Origin: DASZFV01 sp036494575 | GTDB lineage: Bacteria; Myxococcota_A; Polyangia; Fen-1088 | Assembly (NCBI GenBank): GCA_036494575.1 | Contig: DASXOE010000147.1 | Span: 5,140-69,139 of the forward strand | Reading direction: 5' to 3' | DNA length: 64,000 nt | Shown here: piece by piece, positions 32,270-40,180 of the stretch | How positions within the stretch are numbered: position 1 is the first letter of the stretch | Layout: each line of letters starts with the position of its first letter | Notes under the pieces: generated by a model | What the model saw: only the letters and a program-made list of their open reading frames with translations | The model's database searches: none | Told to the model about the DNA's origin: nothing | Translations under genes and position numbers: made by a program

Positions 32270-33613
32270 GAGGCGGCCGCGTAGGATCACGGCGGCGACG
32301 CTGAAGTAGATCACGAGCCCGCTGACATCGACGAGCGTGGCCACGAGGGGCGCGCAGGCGCTCGCGGGGTCGAAGCCCACGCGACGCAGGCCGAAGGGCA
32401 GCATCGACCCGGCCAGGCTCCCCCACAGCACGACGCCGATGAGGCTGGCGGCGACCGTCATCGCGACCGCGACGGCGTGGACGCCATACGAGTGAAAGAC
32501 GGCGGACCAGATCATGATGCGCGCGAAGCCGATGAGGGCCAGCACGGCCCCGAGGCCGGCGCCGATGAAGATCTCGCGCCGCATGACGCGCCACCAGTCG
32601 CGGATGCGCACCTCGCCGAGCGACATGGCGCGGATGACGAGCGTGCTCGCCTGCGACCCCGAGTTGCCGCCGCTCGAGATGATGAGCGGCACGAACAGGG
32701 CGAGGACGACCGCGCGCGCGATCTCCTTCTCGAAGTAGCCCATGGCCGTGGCCGTCAGCATCTCCCCGATGAACAGCGCCGCGAGCCAGCCCACGCGCTT
32801 CCGCAGCAGCCGCTGCAGCGAGATGCGGAGATACGGCTCGTCGAGGGCCTCGACGCCGCCGATCTTCTGGATGTCCTCGGTGGCCGACTCGCGCACGACC
32901 GCGACGACGTCGTCGATCGTGATGACGCCCTTCATGCGGCCCTCCTTGTCTACGATGGGCAACGCCTTGAAGTGTCGCTGATCGAAGAGGCGCGCGACGT
33001 CTTCCTGGGGGAGGTCCTCGGGGATCGAGACGACGTCCTTCCTCATGATGTCGCGCACGCGCGCGGCGCCGGCCTCGACGAACAGCTGCCAGAAGGGCAC
33101 GACGCCGAGCAGTCGTTGCTCGGCGTCGAGTACGTAGGCGTACGGCAGGGAGTGGCGGCGTTCGCGCAGCTGCTGCCGCAGATAGCGCACCGCCTCGTCG
33201 ATCGCCATGTCGGCCCGAAGGCGCGGGTACCGGGGATCCATGAGGCCGCCCGCGCGATCCTCCGCGTGGGCCAGCAACGCGCTCACCTCGCGCCGCGTCG
33301 CCTCGTCGAGCAACGCGAGCAGGACCGCTCGCTCCGACTCACTGGACGCCCGAACGACGTCGGTCGCGTCGTCGGGCGGCAGGATCCGGATCCACGTGCG
33401 CTTCTCGGCGGACGTCATGCCCGCGAGCAACTCCGCCTGGTCCGCCGAGCCGAGCGCCAGGAAGAAATCGCCGGCTTGCTCGCGCGACAAGAGGTGAAAG
33501 GCGAGCGCGCGGTCGGCCGGTGAGAGGAGCGGCCAGGTGTCGCGCACCTCCGTCTCGGTGATCCGGTCGGAGGTCTCGGGGTGAATCGAGCTCGTGGGGA
33601 CGGCGTCGCTCAT
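32264..33613 (-). CDS. mgtE: Magnesium transporter MgtE
   Basis: Mg2+ channel of 449 aa. ATG 33613 is chosen; a TTG five codons earlier is possible. An N-terminal helical MgtE_N domain (LSPADRALAFHLLSREQAGD, SADQAELLAGMTSAEKRTWI) is followed by a CBS pair (about 140-265; GGLMDPRYPRLRADMAIDEA, DIMRKDVVSIPEDLPQEDVA, MKGVITIDDVVAVVRE) and five transmembrane helices with VPLIISSGGNSGSQASTLVI, the MgtE pore signature. The cytosolic domains gate the channel by intracellular Mg2+. It is the last gene of the long minus-strand run. The three palindromic repeats at 33661-33713 lie just upstream of its start. Confidence 0.93.
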   Translation of the reverse strand: MSDAVPTSSIHPETSDRITETEVRDTWPLLSPADRALAFHLLSREQAGDFFLALGSADQAELLAGMTSAEKRTWIRILPPDDATDVVRASSESERAVLLALLDEATRREVSALLAHAEDRAGGLMDPRYPRLRADMAIDEAVRYLRQQLRERRHSLPYAYVLDAEQRLLGVVPFWQLFVEAGAARVRDIMRKDVVSIPEDLPQEDVARLFDQRHFKALPIVDKEGRMKGVITIDDVVAVVRESATEDIQKIGGVEALDEPYLRISLQRLLRKRVGWLAALFIGEMLTATAMGYFEKEIARAVVLALFVPLIISSGGNSGSQASTLVIRAMSLGEVRIRDWWRVMRREIFIGAGLGAVLALIGFARIMIWSAVFHSYGVHAVAVAMTVAASLIGVVLWGSLAGSMLPFGLRRVGFDPASACAPLVATLVDVSGLVIYFSVAAVILRGRLL

Positions 33614-33660
33614 GCCGACATCATGCAACGTCGGGGCGGCGAAGGGATCCCCCCGTTCTG

Positions 33661-33713
33661 TGAACGTTCAGCCGGCCTCTGAACGTTCAGCCGGCCTCTG
33701 AACGTTCAGCCGG
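33661..33713. repeat. Three 19-bp tandem repeats with palindrome TGAACGTTCA
   Basis: The unit TGAACGTTCAGCCGGCCTC occurs at 33661-33679 and 33680-33698, and its first 15 bases again at 33699-33713. Each copy starts with the perfect 10-bp palindrome TGAACGTTCA. The third copy contains the TGA stop of the DUF4242 gene, so the array probably arose by duplication of that gene end. It lies 48-100 bases upstream of the mgtE start. It could be an operator array or a neutral tandem duplication. Confidence 0.8.
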
Positions 33714-33981
33714 GTCCCCAGTCGGTCGAGACCCACACGCGATCGTATTTGAACCCCGCGCTGCGGTATGCGTCGCGCACCATCTGCGCGTCCTTGGCGT
33801 CGTAGATGCAGATGCAGCGGGTGCGGTCCGCCGACATGTGGCTCCCGACCCAGGTCGCATCGCGCAGGTCCAGGCAAGGCTTGAGCGCCGCCGTGAGCTG
33901 CGCGTGCATCTCGGCCGTGAGCGGAGGATCGAACGATTCCTCGACGACGATGCGAGGCATGCGAGGCGCCAGTATACCCAT
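33706..33981 (-). CDS. DUF4242-like small protein
   Basis: Small soluble protein of 91 aa (84 aa if ATG 33960 is used). ATG 33981 overlaps the stop of the upstream hydrolase gene as TGATG, so coupled translation favours the longer form. The pattern IVVEESFDPPLTAEMHAQL, then ATWVGSHMSADRTRCICIYD and RDAYRSAGFKYDRVW, matches the DUF4242 (ferredoxin-like, putative metal-binding) family. Function unknown. The stop codon lies inside the first transcribed unit of the tandem repeat array. Confidence 0.75.
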   Translation of the reverse strand: MGILAPRMPRIVVEESFDPPLTAEMHAQLTAALKPCLDLRDATWVGSHMSADRTRCICIYDAKDAQMVRDAYRSAGFKYDRVWVSTDWGPG

Positions 33982-34979
33982 CACGCCGGCCGCGTGGCGA
34001 GCCAGGTCGCGATGCGCTCCTCGGCCCAATAGCGGGCGCGCCAGGGCCAGCGGCCCCAGGCGAAGGCAGCGTGGCCGCCCCACTTGGTGACGGCGAACCG
34101 GACGTCCTCGGAGGCGGCGTCGCGCGCGGCCGCCAGCGACTGCTTCGGCAGGAAGGGATCGTCCTCGCTGCTCACGCAGAGCGTGGGGATCTCGATGTCG
34201 GCGAGGAAGCGCAGCGAGCTCGACTTGCGGTAGTAGTCGGTCGCGCTCGCGAATCCGTGCAGCGGCGCCGTCGCGTAGTCGTCGAACGCGAACAGCGTTT
34301 TGGCGAAGCGAATGCGATCCCGGTCGAGGTGCTCCGTCTCGCGCGGGAAGCGCTCGAGCACGCCGAGGGTCTTGCGCTTGAGCGTCTTGAGAAAATGCGA
34401 GGCGTAGACGCGCGCGAAGCCACGCTCGAGGTGGCGCGACGCCGCCGCGAGGTCGTAAGGAACCGAGATCGTCGCGGCGGCCTCGACGCGGCTGCGCGCG
34501 CCCTTCTCGCCGAGCCACTTGAGCAGGACGTTGCCGCCAAGAGACACACCGATGGCGTAAAGCGGCGTGCGCGGCTCGCGGCGCGCCAGCGTCTCGACGA
34601 GGAAGTCGAGATCCTGCGTGTCGCCCGAGTGATAGAGGCGCGGACGGCGGTTGGACACGAGCTGGCCGTTCCCTGGGTCGCGCGCGCACGAGCGGAAGTT
34701 CAACACGGTGGCGCGCATCCCCGCCGCGGAGAGCTCGCGCGCGAGGCCCTGGACGTAGACCGAGCGCGAGCAGCCCTCGAGGCCGTGCAGCAACACGACG
34801 CGCGGCGCGCCCGCCGGACCGGGGACGTGATCGACGACGAGGTCGTCGTCGTCGGGAGTCGTCAGGACCTCGCGCTCGAACGATGCGACACGATCGGAGC
34901 GCCCGACGCGCCCCCAGATGGTTTGGGCGTGAGCGCTCCGCGCCCACCAGGCCGCACGTTCCTCGGGAGCCTTGGCCAC
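33981..34979 (-). CDS. Alpha/beta hydrolase, YheT/EMB8 family
   Basis: Cytoplasmic alpha/beta-hydrolase of 332 aa (COG0429). GTG start 2 bases after the rpe stop. Oxyanion/N-terminal strand VVLLHGLEGCSRSVYVQGLA, nucleophile elbow GVSLGGN (Ser), acid SEDDPFLP (Asp) and histidine WGGHAAFAWG form the expected triad. NFRSCARDPGN is typical of the family. Members act as carboxylesterases of unknown natural substrate. It is co-transcribed with rpe and the DUF4242 gene. Confidence 0.88.
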   Translation of the reverse strand: MAKAPEERAAWWARSAHAQTIWGRVGRSDRVASFEREVLTTPDDDDLVVDHVPGPAGAPRVVLLHGLEGCSRSVYVQGLARELSAAGMRATVLNFRSCARDPGNGQLVSNRRPRLYHSGDTQDLDFLVETLARREPRTPLYAIGVSLGGNVLLKWLGEKGARSRVEAAATISVPYDLAAASRHLERGFARVYASHFLKTLKRKTLGVLERFPRETEHLDRDRIRFAKTLFAFDDYATAPLHGFASATDYYRKSSSLRFLADIEIPTLCVSSEDDPFLPKQSLAAARDAASEDVRFAVTKWGGHAAFAWGRWPWRARYWAEERIATWLATRPA

Positions 34980-34981
34980 CG

Positions 34982-35671
34982 CTACCCCGACTTGGGCCGC
35001 GCCGAGCCGCGCGCCGCGCCCTCGCGCAGGGCCTGAATGGCGCCGCGATAATCGCGCCCCGGCGCGCCGAAGATCGCCGAGCCGGCGACGAGCACGTTGG
35101 CGCCCGCCCCCACGACCCGCGCGACCGTGTCGGGCGAGACGCCACCGTCGACTTCGATGTCCGTCGCCAGTCCGCGTCGCGCGATCGTCGCGCGCAGCGC
35201 CTCTATCTTGGGCACGACGGCCTCGATGAAGCGCTGGCCGCCGAAGCCCGGGTTCACGGTCATGAGCAGCACCATGTCGAGGTCCGACAAGACGACGTCG
35301 AGCCCGTCGAGCGGCGAATGTGGGTTCACGGCAACCGAGGCCCTCTTGCCGAGGCTCTTGATGTGCTCGATCGTGCGGTGCAGGTGCGGCGAGGCCTCGA
35401 GGTGCACGCTGATGGAATCGGCGCCCGCGCGCGCGAACTCGTCGACGTAGCGCTCGGGCTCGACGATCATGAGATGGACGTCGAGGGGCAGCTGCGTGGC
35501 GGCGCGCACGGCCCGCACGACCACCGGTCCGATGGTGATATTGGGGACGAAGCGGCCGTCCATGACGTCTACGTGGATGATGTCCGCGCCCGCGGCCTCG
35601 ACGGCCCTGACCTCGTCGGCGAGGCGGCCGAAGTCGGCCGAGAGGATCGAAGGGGCGACGCGCACGCTCAT
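34982..35671 (-). CDS. rpe: Ribulose-phosphate 3-epimerase
   Basis: Interconverts ribulose 5-phosphate and xylulose 5-phosphate in the pentose phosphate pathway; 229 aa, the family size. ATG 35671 overlaps the rsmB stop (ATGA); an ATG at 35683 is in frame but less likely. Motifs: VAPSILSADFGRLADEV with catalytic Asp, HVDVMDGRFVPNITIGP with metal-binding His and Asp, HLMIVEPERYVDEFARAGAD, MTVNPGFGGQRFI, and EVDGGVSPDT near the C-terminus. All active-site motifs are present. Confidence 0.96.
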   Translation of the reverse strand: MSVRVAPSILSADFGRLADEVRAVEAAGADIIHVDVMDGRFVPNITIGPVVVRAVRAATQLPLDVHLMIVEPERYVDEFARAGADSISVHLEASPHLHRTIEHIKSLGKRASVAVNPHSPLDGLDVVLSDLDMVLLMTVNPGFGGQRFIEAVVPKIEALRATIARRGLATDIEVDGGVSPDTVARVVGAGANVLVAGSAIFGAPGRDYRGAIQALREGAARGSARPKSG

Positions 35672-37044
35672 GTCGATCGCCATCTTACCAGCCGCGCCGC
35701 GAAAAACGCGTCGGCGTCGTCGCGGTGAGGCCAGGTGCGCAGAAAACCCGCGGCGTCGACGAAGCGCTCCCAGGACACGCGGCCCGCGGGCGCGGGCGGC
35801 TCCAGGCGAAATTGCGGGTGGCCCCGGAGGAACTCCGCGACGACGTCCTCGCACTCGATGCGCTCGAAGGTGCAGACGGAGTACGTCAGCACGCCGCCCG
35901 GGGCGACCAGCGGCGCGAGCGTCTCGAGCATGCGCCCTTGCTGCGCCGCGAGCCGCGGCAAATCTTCGGCGGTGCGACGCGTGAGGGCCTCCGGATGCCG
36001 GCGCAGGACCCCGAGTCCGCTGCACGGCGCGTCGAGCAGCACGCGCTCGAAGCGCGCGCCCGCGTCGGGGAACGGCCGCATGAGGTCGACGACGGCCGTC
36101 GTGACGCCCGTGACGCCGAGGCGCTCGAAGGCCACGCGCGCCTCGCCGAGCTTGGCGCGCGAAAGATCGACGGCCTCGACGCGCGCGCCGTTGCCCGCGA
36201 GCGCCGCCAGGTGGGCGCTCTTGCCGCCCGTGCCCGCGCACGCGTCGAGGATGCGCTCGCCCGCGCGCGCGCCGCACAGCTCGACGACCACCTGGGCGCC
36301 CGTGTCCTCGACGGCGAGCAGGCCCTCCCGCCAGGCGCCCGTCGCGGCGAGCGCATCGAGGTCGCGCGCGAGCAGCGCGTCGGGCGCGACCAGCGAAGGC
36401 TCGATGCGCGCGTCGGCCCGCTCTGCGCGCAGGCGCTCGAGCACGGTGGCGCGCTCGGCGCGCAGCGCGTTCGCGCGTAACGCGAGCGGCGCGGGCGCGC
36501 CCACGGCGTCGCCGAAGGCCACGGCGTCGGCCGCCGGCAGCTCGGCCAGCAGCAGCCCGGCGAGCCAGCGCGGCAGCCCGGCCGCCTCGACGAGGTAGCC
36601 GCGGGCGTCGCGCGCCGGATCGGGAAGCGGCGGCTCGCCGCGATCGGCGAGGCGCCGCAGGAGCGCGTTGGCGAGCCGCCCCACGCCCGGTCCCCCCAGC
36701 TGCTTGCAGATCTCGACGGCCTCGTTGACGGAGGCGTACGCGGGGATGCGATCCAGAAAGAGCACCTGGTAGGCGCCCACGCGCAGGGCCACGCGCACCC
36801 GCGGCTCGAGGCCCGCGAGGCCTTTGCTCGCGAACGCCTCGAGCGCGCGATCGAGGCGCGCGCGCCGCCGCAGCACGCCGTAGACCAGCTCCGTCGCGAG
36901 TCCGCGCTCAGCGGCGCTCAGCGTCGGCGCGCGATCGAGCGCCGCCGAGAGGGCGCGATTGGCGAAGGCGCCCGATTGCTCGACGCGCTCGAGCACCGAG
37001 CGGGCGAGATCGCGGCCGGTGGGCGTCCCTCTCCCCGCCGTCAT
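35668..37044 (-). CDS. rsmB: 16S rRNA m5C967 methyltransferase RsmB
   Basis: SAM-dependent RNA methyltransferase of 458 aa. ATG 37044 overlaps the fmt stop (ATGA). The N-terminal NusB-like RNA-binding domain (about 8-145; ERGLATELVYGVLRRRARLD, IPAYASVNEAVEICKQLGGP) is followed by the Rossmann methyltransferase domain with DACAGTGGKSAHLAAL, VDLSRAKLGE, LLDAPCSGLGVLRRHPE and YSVCTFERIECEDVV. The two conserved cysteines (in APCSG and SVCTF) are the release and nucleophile cysteines of RsmB enzymes. The fmt-rsmB pairing is common in bacteria. Confidence 0.95.
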   Translation of the reverse strand: MTAGRGTPTGRDLARSVLERVEQSGAFANRALSAALDRAPTLSAAERGLATELVYGVLRRRARLDRALEAFASKGLAGLEPRVRVALRVGAYQVLFLDRIPAYASVNEAVEICKQLGGPGVGRLANALLRRLADRGEPPLPDPARDARGYLVEAAGLPRWLAGLLLAELPAADAVAFGDAVGAPAPLALRANALRAERATVLERLRAERADARIEPSLVAPDALLARDLDALAATGAWREGLLAVEDTGAQVVVELCGARAGERILDACAGTGGKSAHLAALAGNGARVEAVDLSRAKLGEARVAFERLGVTGVTTAVVDLMRPFPDAGARFERVLLDAPCSGLGVLRRHPEALTRRTAEDLPRLAAQQGRMLETLAPLVAPGGVLTYSVCTFERIECEDVVAEFLRGHPQFRLEPPAPAGRVSWERFVDAAGFLRTWPHRDDADAFFAARLVRWRST

Positions 37045-38006
37045 TCGCTTGGCCGCGCCGCCGGATCTTGCAAGGATGTCCCTGAGGCCACGGGGCGCCC
37101 CCCGAGGAAGGCCGCCGCGGGCACGCGCTTGCGCCCGGCGAGCTGCAGCTCGGCGAAGGCGACGGACGCGTCGGCGCAGGCCACCGCGAGGCCCTCGGCG
37201 CGCAGGCCGAGGACGACGCCCGGGGCCGCGCCGGGGGTTCCCGCGAGGACGCGCGGGCCGAACACGCGCAGCGGCTGGCCGTCGAGCAGGGCCGTCGCGC
37301 CCGGCCACGGATCGCAGCCGCGCGCGCGCGCCGAGACCGCCCGCGCCGAGACGTCGAAGCGCAGGCGCCCGTCCTCTTTGAGGAGAGGCGGCGCCAGCGT
37401 CGCGGCCGCGTCGTCCTGAGACGCGAGCGTCACCGCGCCGGAGAGGATCGCCGGCAAGGTCTCCACGAGCAGAGGCGCCCCCGCGGCCGCGAGCGCGAGC
37501 GCGAGCGTGGCCGTCGTGTCCTCATCTCCGATGGGCACCTCGCGCGTGGCCGCGACCGGGCCCGTGTCGAGCCCCGCCTCCATGCGCATGATCGAGACGC
37601 CCGTCACCCGCTCGCCGCGGATGATGGCCCACTGGATGGGCGCCGCGCCGCGCAGCTTGGGCAGCAGCGAGCCGTGCACGTTCCAGCACCCGCGGCGCGG
37701 CACGTCGAGGAGCGCCTGAGGCAGGATGCGCCCGTACGCCACGACGACGAAGACGTCGGCGCCGAGCGCGCGCAGCGTCTGCTCGAGCTCCGGCGCGCGG
37801 ACCCGCTCCGGCTGGAGGATGGGCACGCCCAGACGGCGCGCCGCGACCTTGACGGCCGGCTCCGCGAGCTGCCGCCCGCGGCCGGCCGGGCGATCTGGCT
37901 GGCTCACGACGGCCACGACCTCGGTGGATTGCGCGACGGCCTCGAGGAACGGCACGGCGAACGCCGGCGAGCCGAAGAAGACCGCACGCGGCGGCGAGCC
38001 GGGCAT
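37041..38006 (-). CDS. fmt: Methionyl-tRNA formyltransferase
   Basis: Formylates initiator Met-tRNA using 10-formyl-THF; 321 aa. ATG 38006 overlaps the stop of the previous gene (TGATG). Motifs: VFFGSPAFAVPFLEAV, VVSQPDRPAGRGRQL, the signature HGSLLPKLRGAAPIQWAIIR with the active-site His, and GVSIMRMEAGLDTGPV. The C-terminal OB-like domain binds tRNA. A gene for peptide deformylase (def), often adjacent, is not seen here. Confidence 0.96.
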   Translation of the reverse strand: MPGSPPRAVFFGSPAFAVPFLEAVAQSTEVVAVVSQPDRPAGRGRQLAEPAVKVAARRLGVPILQPERVRAPELEQTLRALGADVFVVVAYGRILPQALLDVPRRGCWNVHGSLLPKLRGAAPIQWAIIRGERVTGVSIMRMEAGLDTGPVAATREVPIGDEDTTATLALALAAAGAPLLVETLPAILSGAVTLASQDDAAATLAPPLLKEDGRLRFDVSARAVSARARGCDPWPGATALLDGQPLRVFGPRVLAGTPGAAPGVVLGLRAEGLAVACADASVAFAELQLAGRKRVPAAAFLGGRPVASGTSLQDPAARPSE

Positions 38007-40138
38007 CAGCGTTGCGCCGCCGCGGGCTCCGCCGCCGCGGGCAAGTGGCCCTCGTAGCGCGCGCGCATGCTCGGTTCCCCGAGCACGCGCAGGGCCTCGT
38101 CGAGGACGGCGCGGATCGCGCGCAGCTCGGCGCCCAGCTCGGCGACGAGGCCCACGTCGAGCGAGGTCGGCGCGAGCTCGCTCATGAGGCGATCGTGCGC
38201 GGCGCGGATGTCGCCGTCGGAAGCGCCACGCGACAGATCGAGAATCTCGAAGTAGTCGCCCTCCTCGACGAGCGCGTGGCGCGCAAGAATGCGGGCGCGG
38301 AGCTCGGCGCGCTCGGCGGCGGCGCGCGCGCCCTCGACCTCGTGGACGCCCGTGCCGTTCGTGGCCCGCGACGGCGAGCGCGCTGGCTCGGTCGCGCGAT
38401 CGTCGACCCGATCGAGCTGCCCCAGCACGGACAGCGTCCACGCGAGCCCCGACGCGACCTCCTCGCGCACGCCCGCGGCCGCGCGCACGTCGTCGAGGGT
38501 GCGCGTCCCATCGAACAGCTCGACGATGGCGCGCTCCTCCGAGGTCATGGCCATGCGCGCCAGGACGTCGATCGCGGAGGAAGCTGTCGACCGGCGAAAG
38601 ACCTGCCGCCCCCCGCCCAGGCAGCGCGAGAGGCGCGCCGCGCCGTACTTGCGCCTGACCCCCGCGAGAATGATCGCGGCCGGGTGCTCGTCGAGCAGCA
38701 CGATCTCCTGGTTTGGCTGGCCCGGGCCCAGCGACCACTCGCCGCTTTCCCACGCGAACGCCGAATGGATGATCTCCTCGAAGTGGCGACGCACCACGAC
38801 CGACAGCTCGGTCGGCTTGATGAAGCCCAGCTCGACGAGCACGACGCCGAGACGCCGCTCGGCGCGCGGCGCCGCCGCCGAGGCTTGACCGAGCTGCGCC
38901 GGCGTCAACCGCCCCTGCCGGACGAGCATCTCCCCCAGGCGGTCGTCCGAATCGCTCGACATGCCCAGGATGGGCGCGCCCCGCTCGAAGAAGATGACCT
39001 TCTCCACGGCCTCCCGTCGCAGCACGAGCCGGCCCGTGAGGCGCTGCAAATAGATCCGGCCCAACAGCGACGCGACGTCGCTGTCCACGATCTTGCCGCT
39101 CTCGACGGGGGCCGGCGTGCCGCCCTCGGCGCCGCCGTCGCGCGCGGCGGCGATGCGCTCGGCGATCATCTTCGCGAACACGTCGCGCGGCACCTCGACG
39201 GTCTTCTGGGGCTTGTCGTCGCCGAGCTCGTCCTCGGCGTCGAAGGGCGACGGGTGAGTGAGCACGGTCGGCTCGGCGGTGCTCCCGAGGGCCGCTGCGG
39301 CGGCGAGCGCCGTCATGGGCGCCATGGGCGTGCGCTCGAACAGATCCTCCGGCGCGCGCCCGGGCCCCGTCCGCGGACGCGACGACGGATGGGGCGCGGC
39401 CGTGACCTCGCGGCGAAAGGCGCCCACGGAGCGCGCGACGTCGAGCATCTCGGCGTCCAGGGCCGCGTCGATGCTCTCGGCGAGCTTCACGAAGAGCGCG
39501 CCCCCCTCCGAGGGCCGCGCCCGCGGGACTGGCGTCGCCGTGGCGTCGGCGGCCGCCACGAGCGGCTTGAGCGTGGGGAGGGCCCGCGGACCCGTCCCGC
39601 TCGCGGGCGTGCGCGAGCCGGTCGCGACGCCAACCGTCGCCGGTCCGAACGAGCCGGTGTTGCCAGACTCGCCGGCCGCGCGGCCCTTTCCGCCCTTCGA
39701 CGTCGACGTGCGTCCGAACTCGGCGCTGCCGCCGTCCGTGGGCGGCGCCGAAATCCGCATCTCGTCGGTGGTCGGACGCGCCTCCCCCGCGGGGACGTTC
39801 TCGAGCCGCGCGCGCACGCGCGCCACGAGGTCCTCGGTCGACAGCGGCCGCGTGAAGAACCCGTCGGCGAGGTCTTTCATGCGCACCTCGTCCTCGGCGT
39901 CGCCCACGAGGAACGTCGGGACGCGGCCGCGGGGAACCGCGCGCACCTTGCCGAGGGCGACCGCCGGATCGGGGTTGACGATCTGGGGCGCGAGGACGAT
40001 GACGTCCGGCCGCGAAGCCGTGATCCAGCCCGACAGACTCTCACCCGGCTCGACGGCGACCGCCTCGAAACGTGCCGAGACGACGGCGCGGCGGATGCGA
40101 TCCGCCTCGTAGGGGCCGGCGATGATCAGCACCTTCAT
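38006..40138 (-). CDS. Pseudo-receiver / DUF4388 (PATAN) / J-like multidomain protein
   Basis: Cytoplasmic signalling-type protein of 710 aa. Residues 1-112 resemble a response-regulator receiver, but the phospho-acceptor strand reads RPDVIVLAPQIVNPD with no Asp at the usual place. A disordered Ala/Pro/Gly-rich linker runs to about 330. Residues about 370-490 are a DUF4388-type domain (SLLGRIYLQRLTGRLVLRRE, FFERGAPILGMSSDSDDRLG, HSAFAWESGEWSL), a family frequent in Myxococcota. The C-terminus (about 650-700; DYFEILDLSRGASDGDIRAA) looks like a J-domain lacking HPD. Probably a regulator or scaffold; partner unknown. It lies between priA and fmt. Confidence 0.75.
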   Translation of the reverse strand: MKVLIIAGPYEADRIRRAVVSARFEAVAVEPGESLSGWITASRPDVIVLAPQIVNPDPAVALGKVRAVPRGRVPTFLVGDAEDEVRMKDLADGFFTRPLSTEDLVARVRARLENVPAGEARPTTDEMRISAPPTDGGSAEFGRTSTSKGGKGRAAGESGNTGSFGPATVGVATGSRTPASGTGPRALPTLKPLVAAADATATPVPRARPSEGGALFVKLAESIDAALDAEMLDVARSVGAFRREVTAAPHPSSRPRTGPGRAPEDLFERTPMAPMTALAAAAALGSTAEPTVLTHPSPFDAEDELGDDKPQKTVEVPRDVFAKMIAERIAAARDGGAEGGTPAPVESGKIVDSDVASLLGRIYLQRLTGRLVLRREAVEKVIFFERGAPILGMSSDSDDRLGEMLVRQGRLTPAQLGQASAAAPRAERRLGVVLVELGFIKPTELSVVVRRHFEEIIHSAFAWESGEWSLGPGQPNQEIVLLDEHPAAIILAGVRRKYGAARLSRCLGGGRQVFRRSTASSAIDVLARMAMTSEERAIVELFDGTRTLDDVRAAAGVREEVASGLAWTLSVLGQLDRVDDRATEPARSPSRATNGTGVHEVEGARAAAERAELRARILARHALVEEGDYFEILDLSRGASDGDIRAAHDRLMSELAPTSLDVGLVAELGAELRAIRAVLDEALRVLGEPSMRARYEGHLPAAAEPAAAQR

Positions 40139-40180
40139 GCGATCCCGCAGATTAACACCGAGGCGGGCGTTTTCGGGCGG

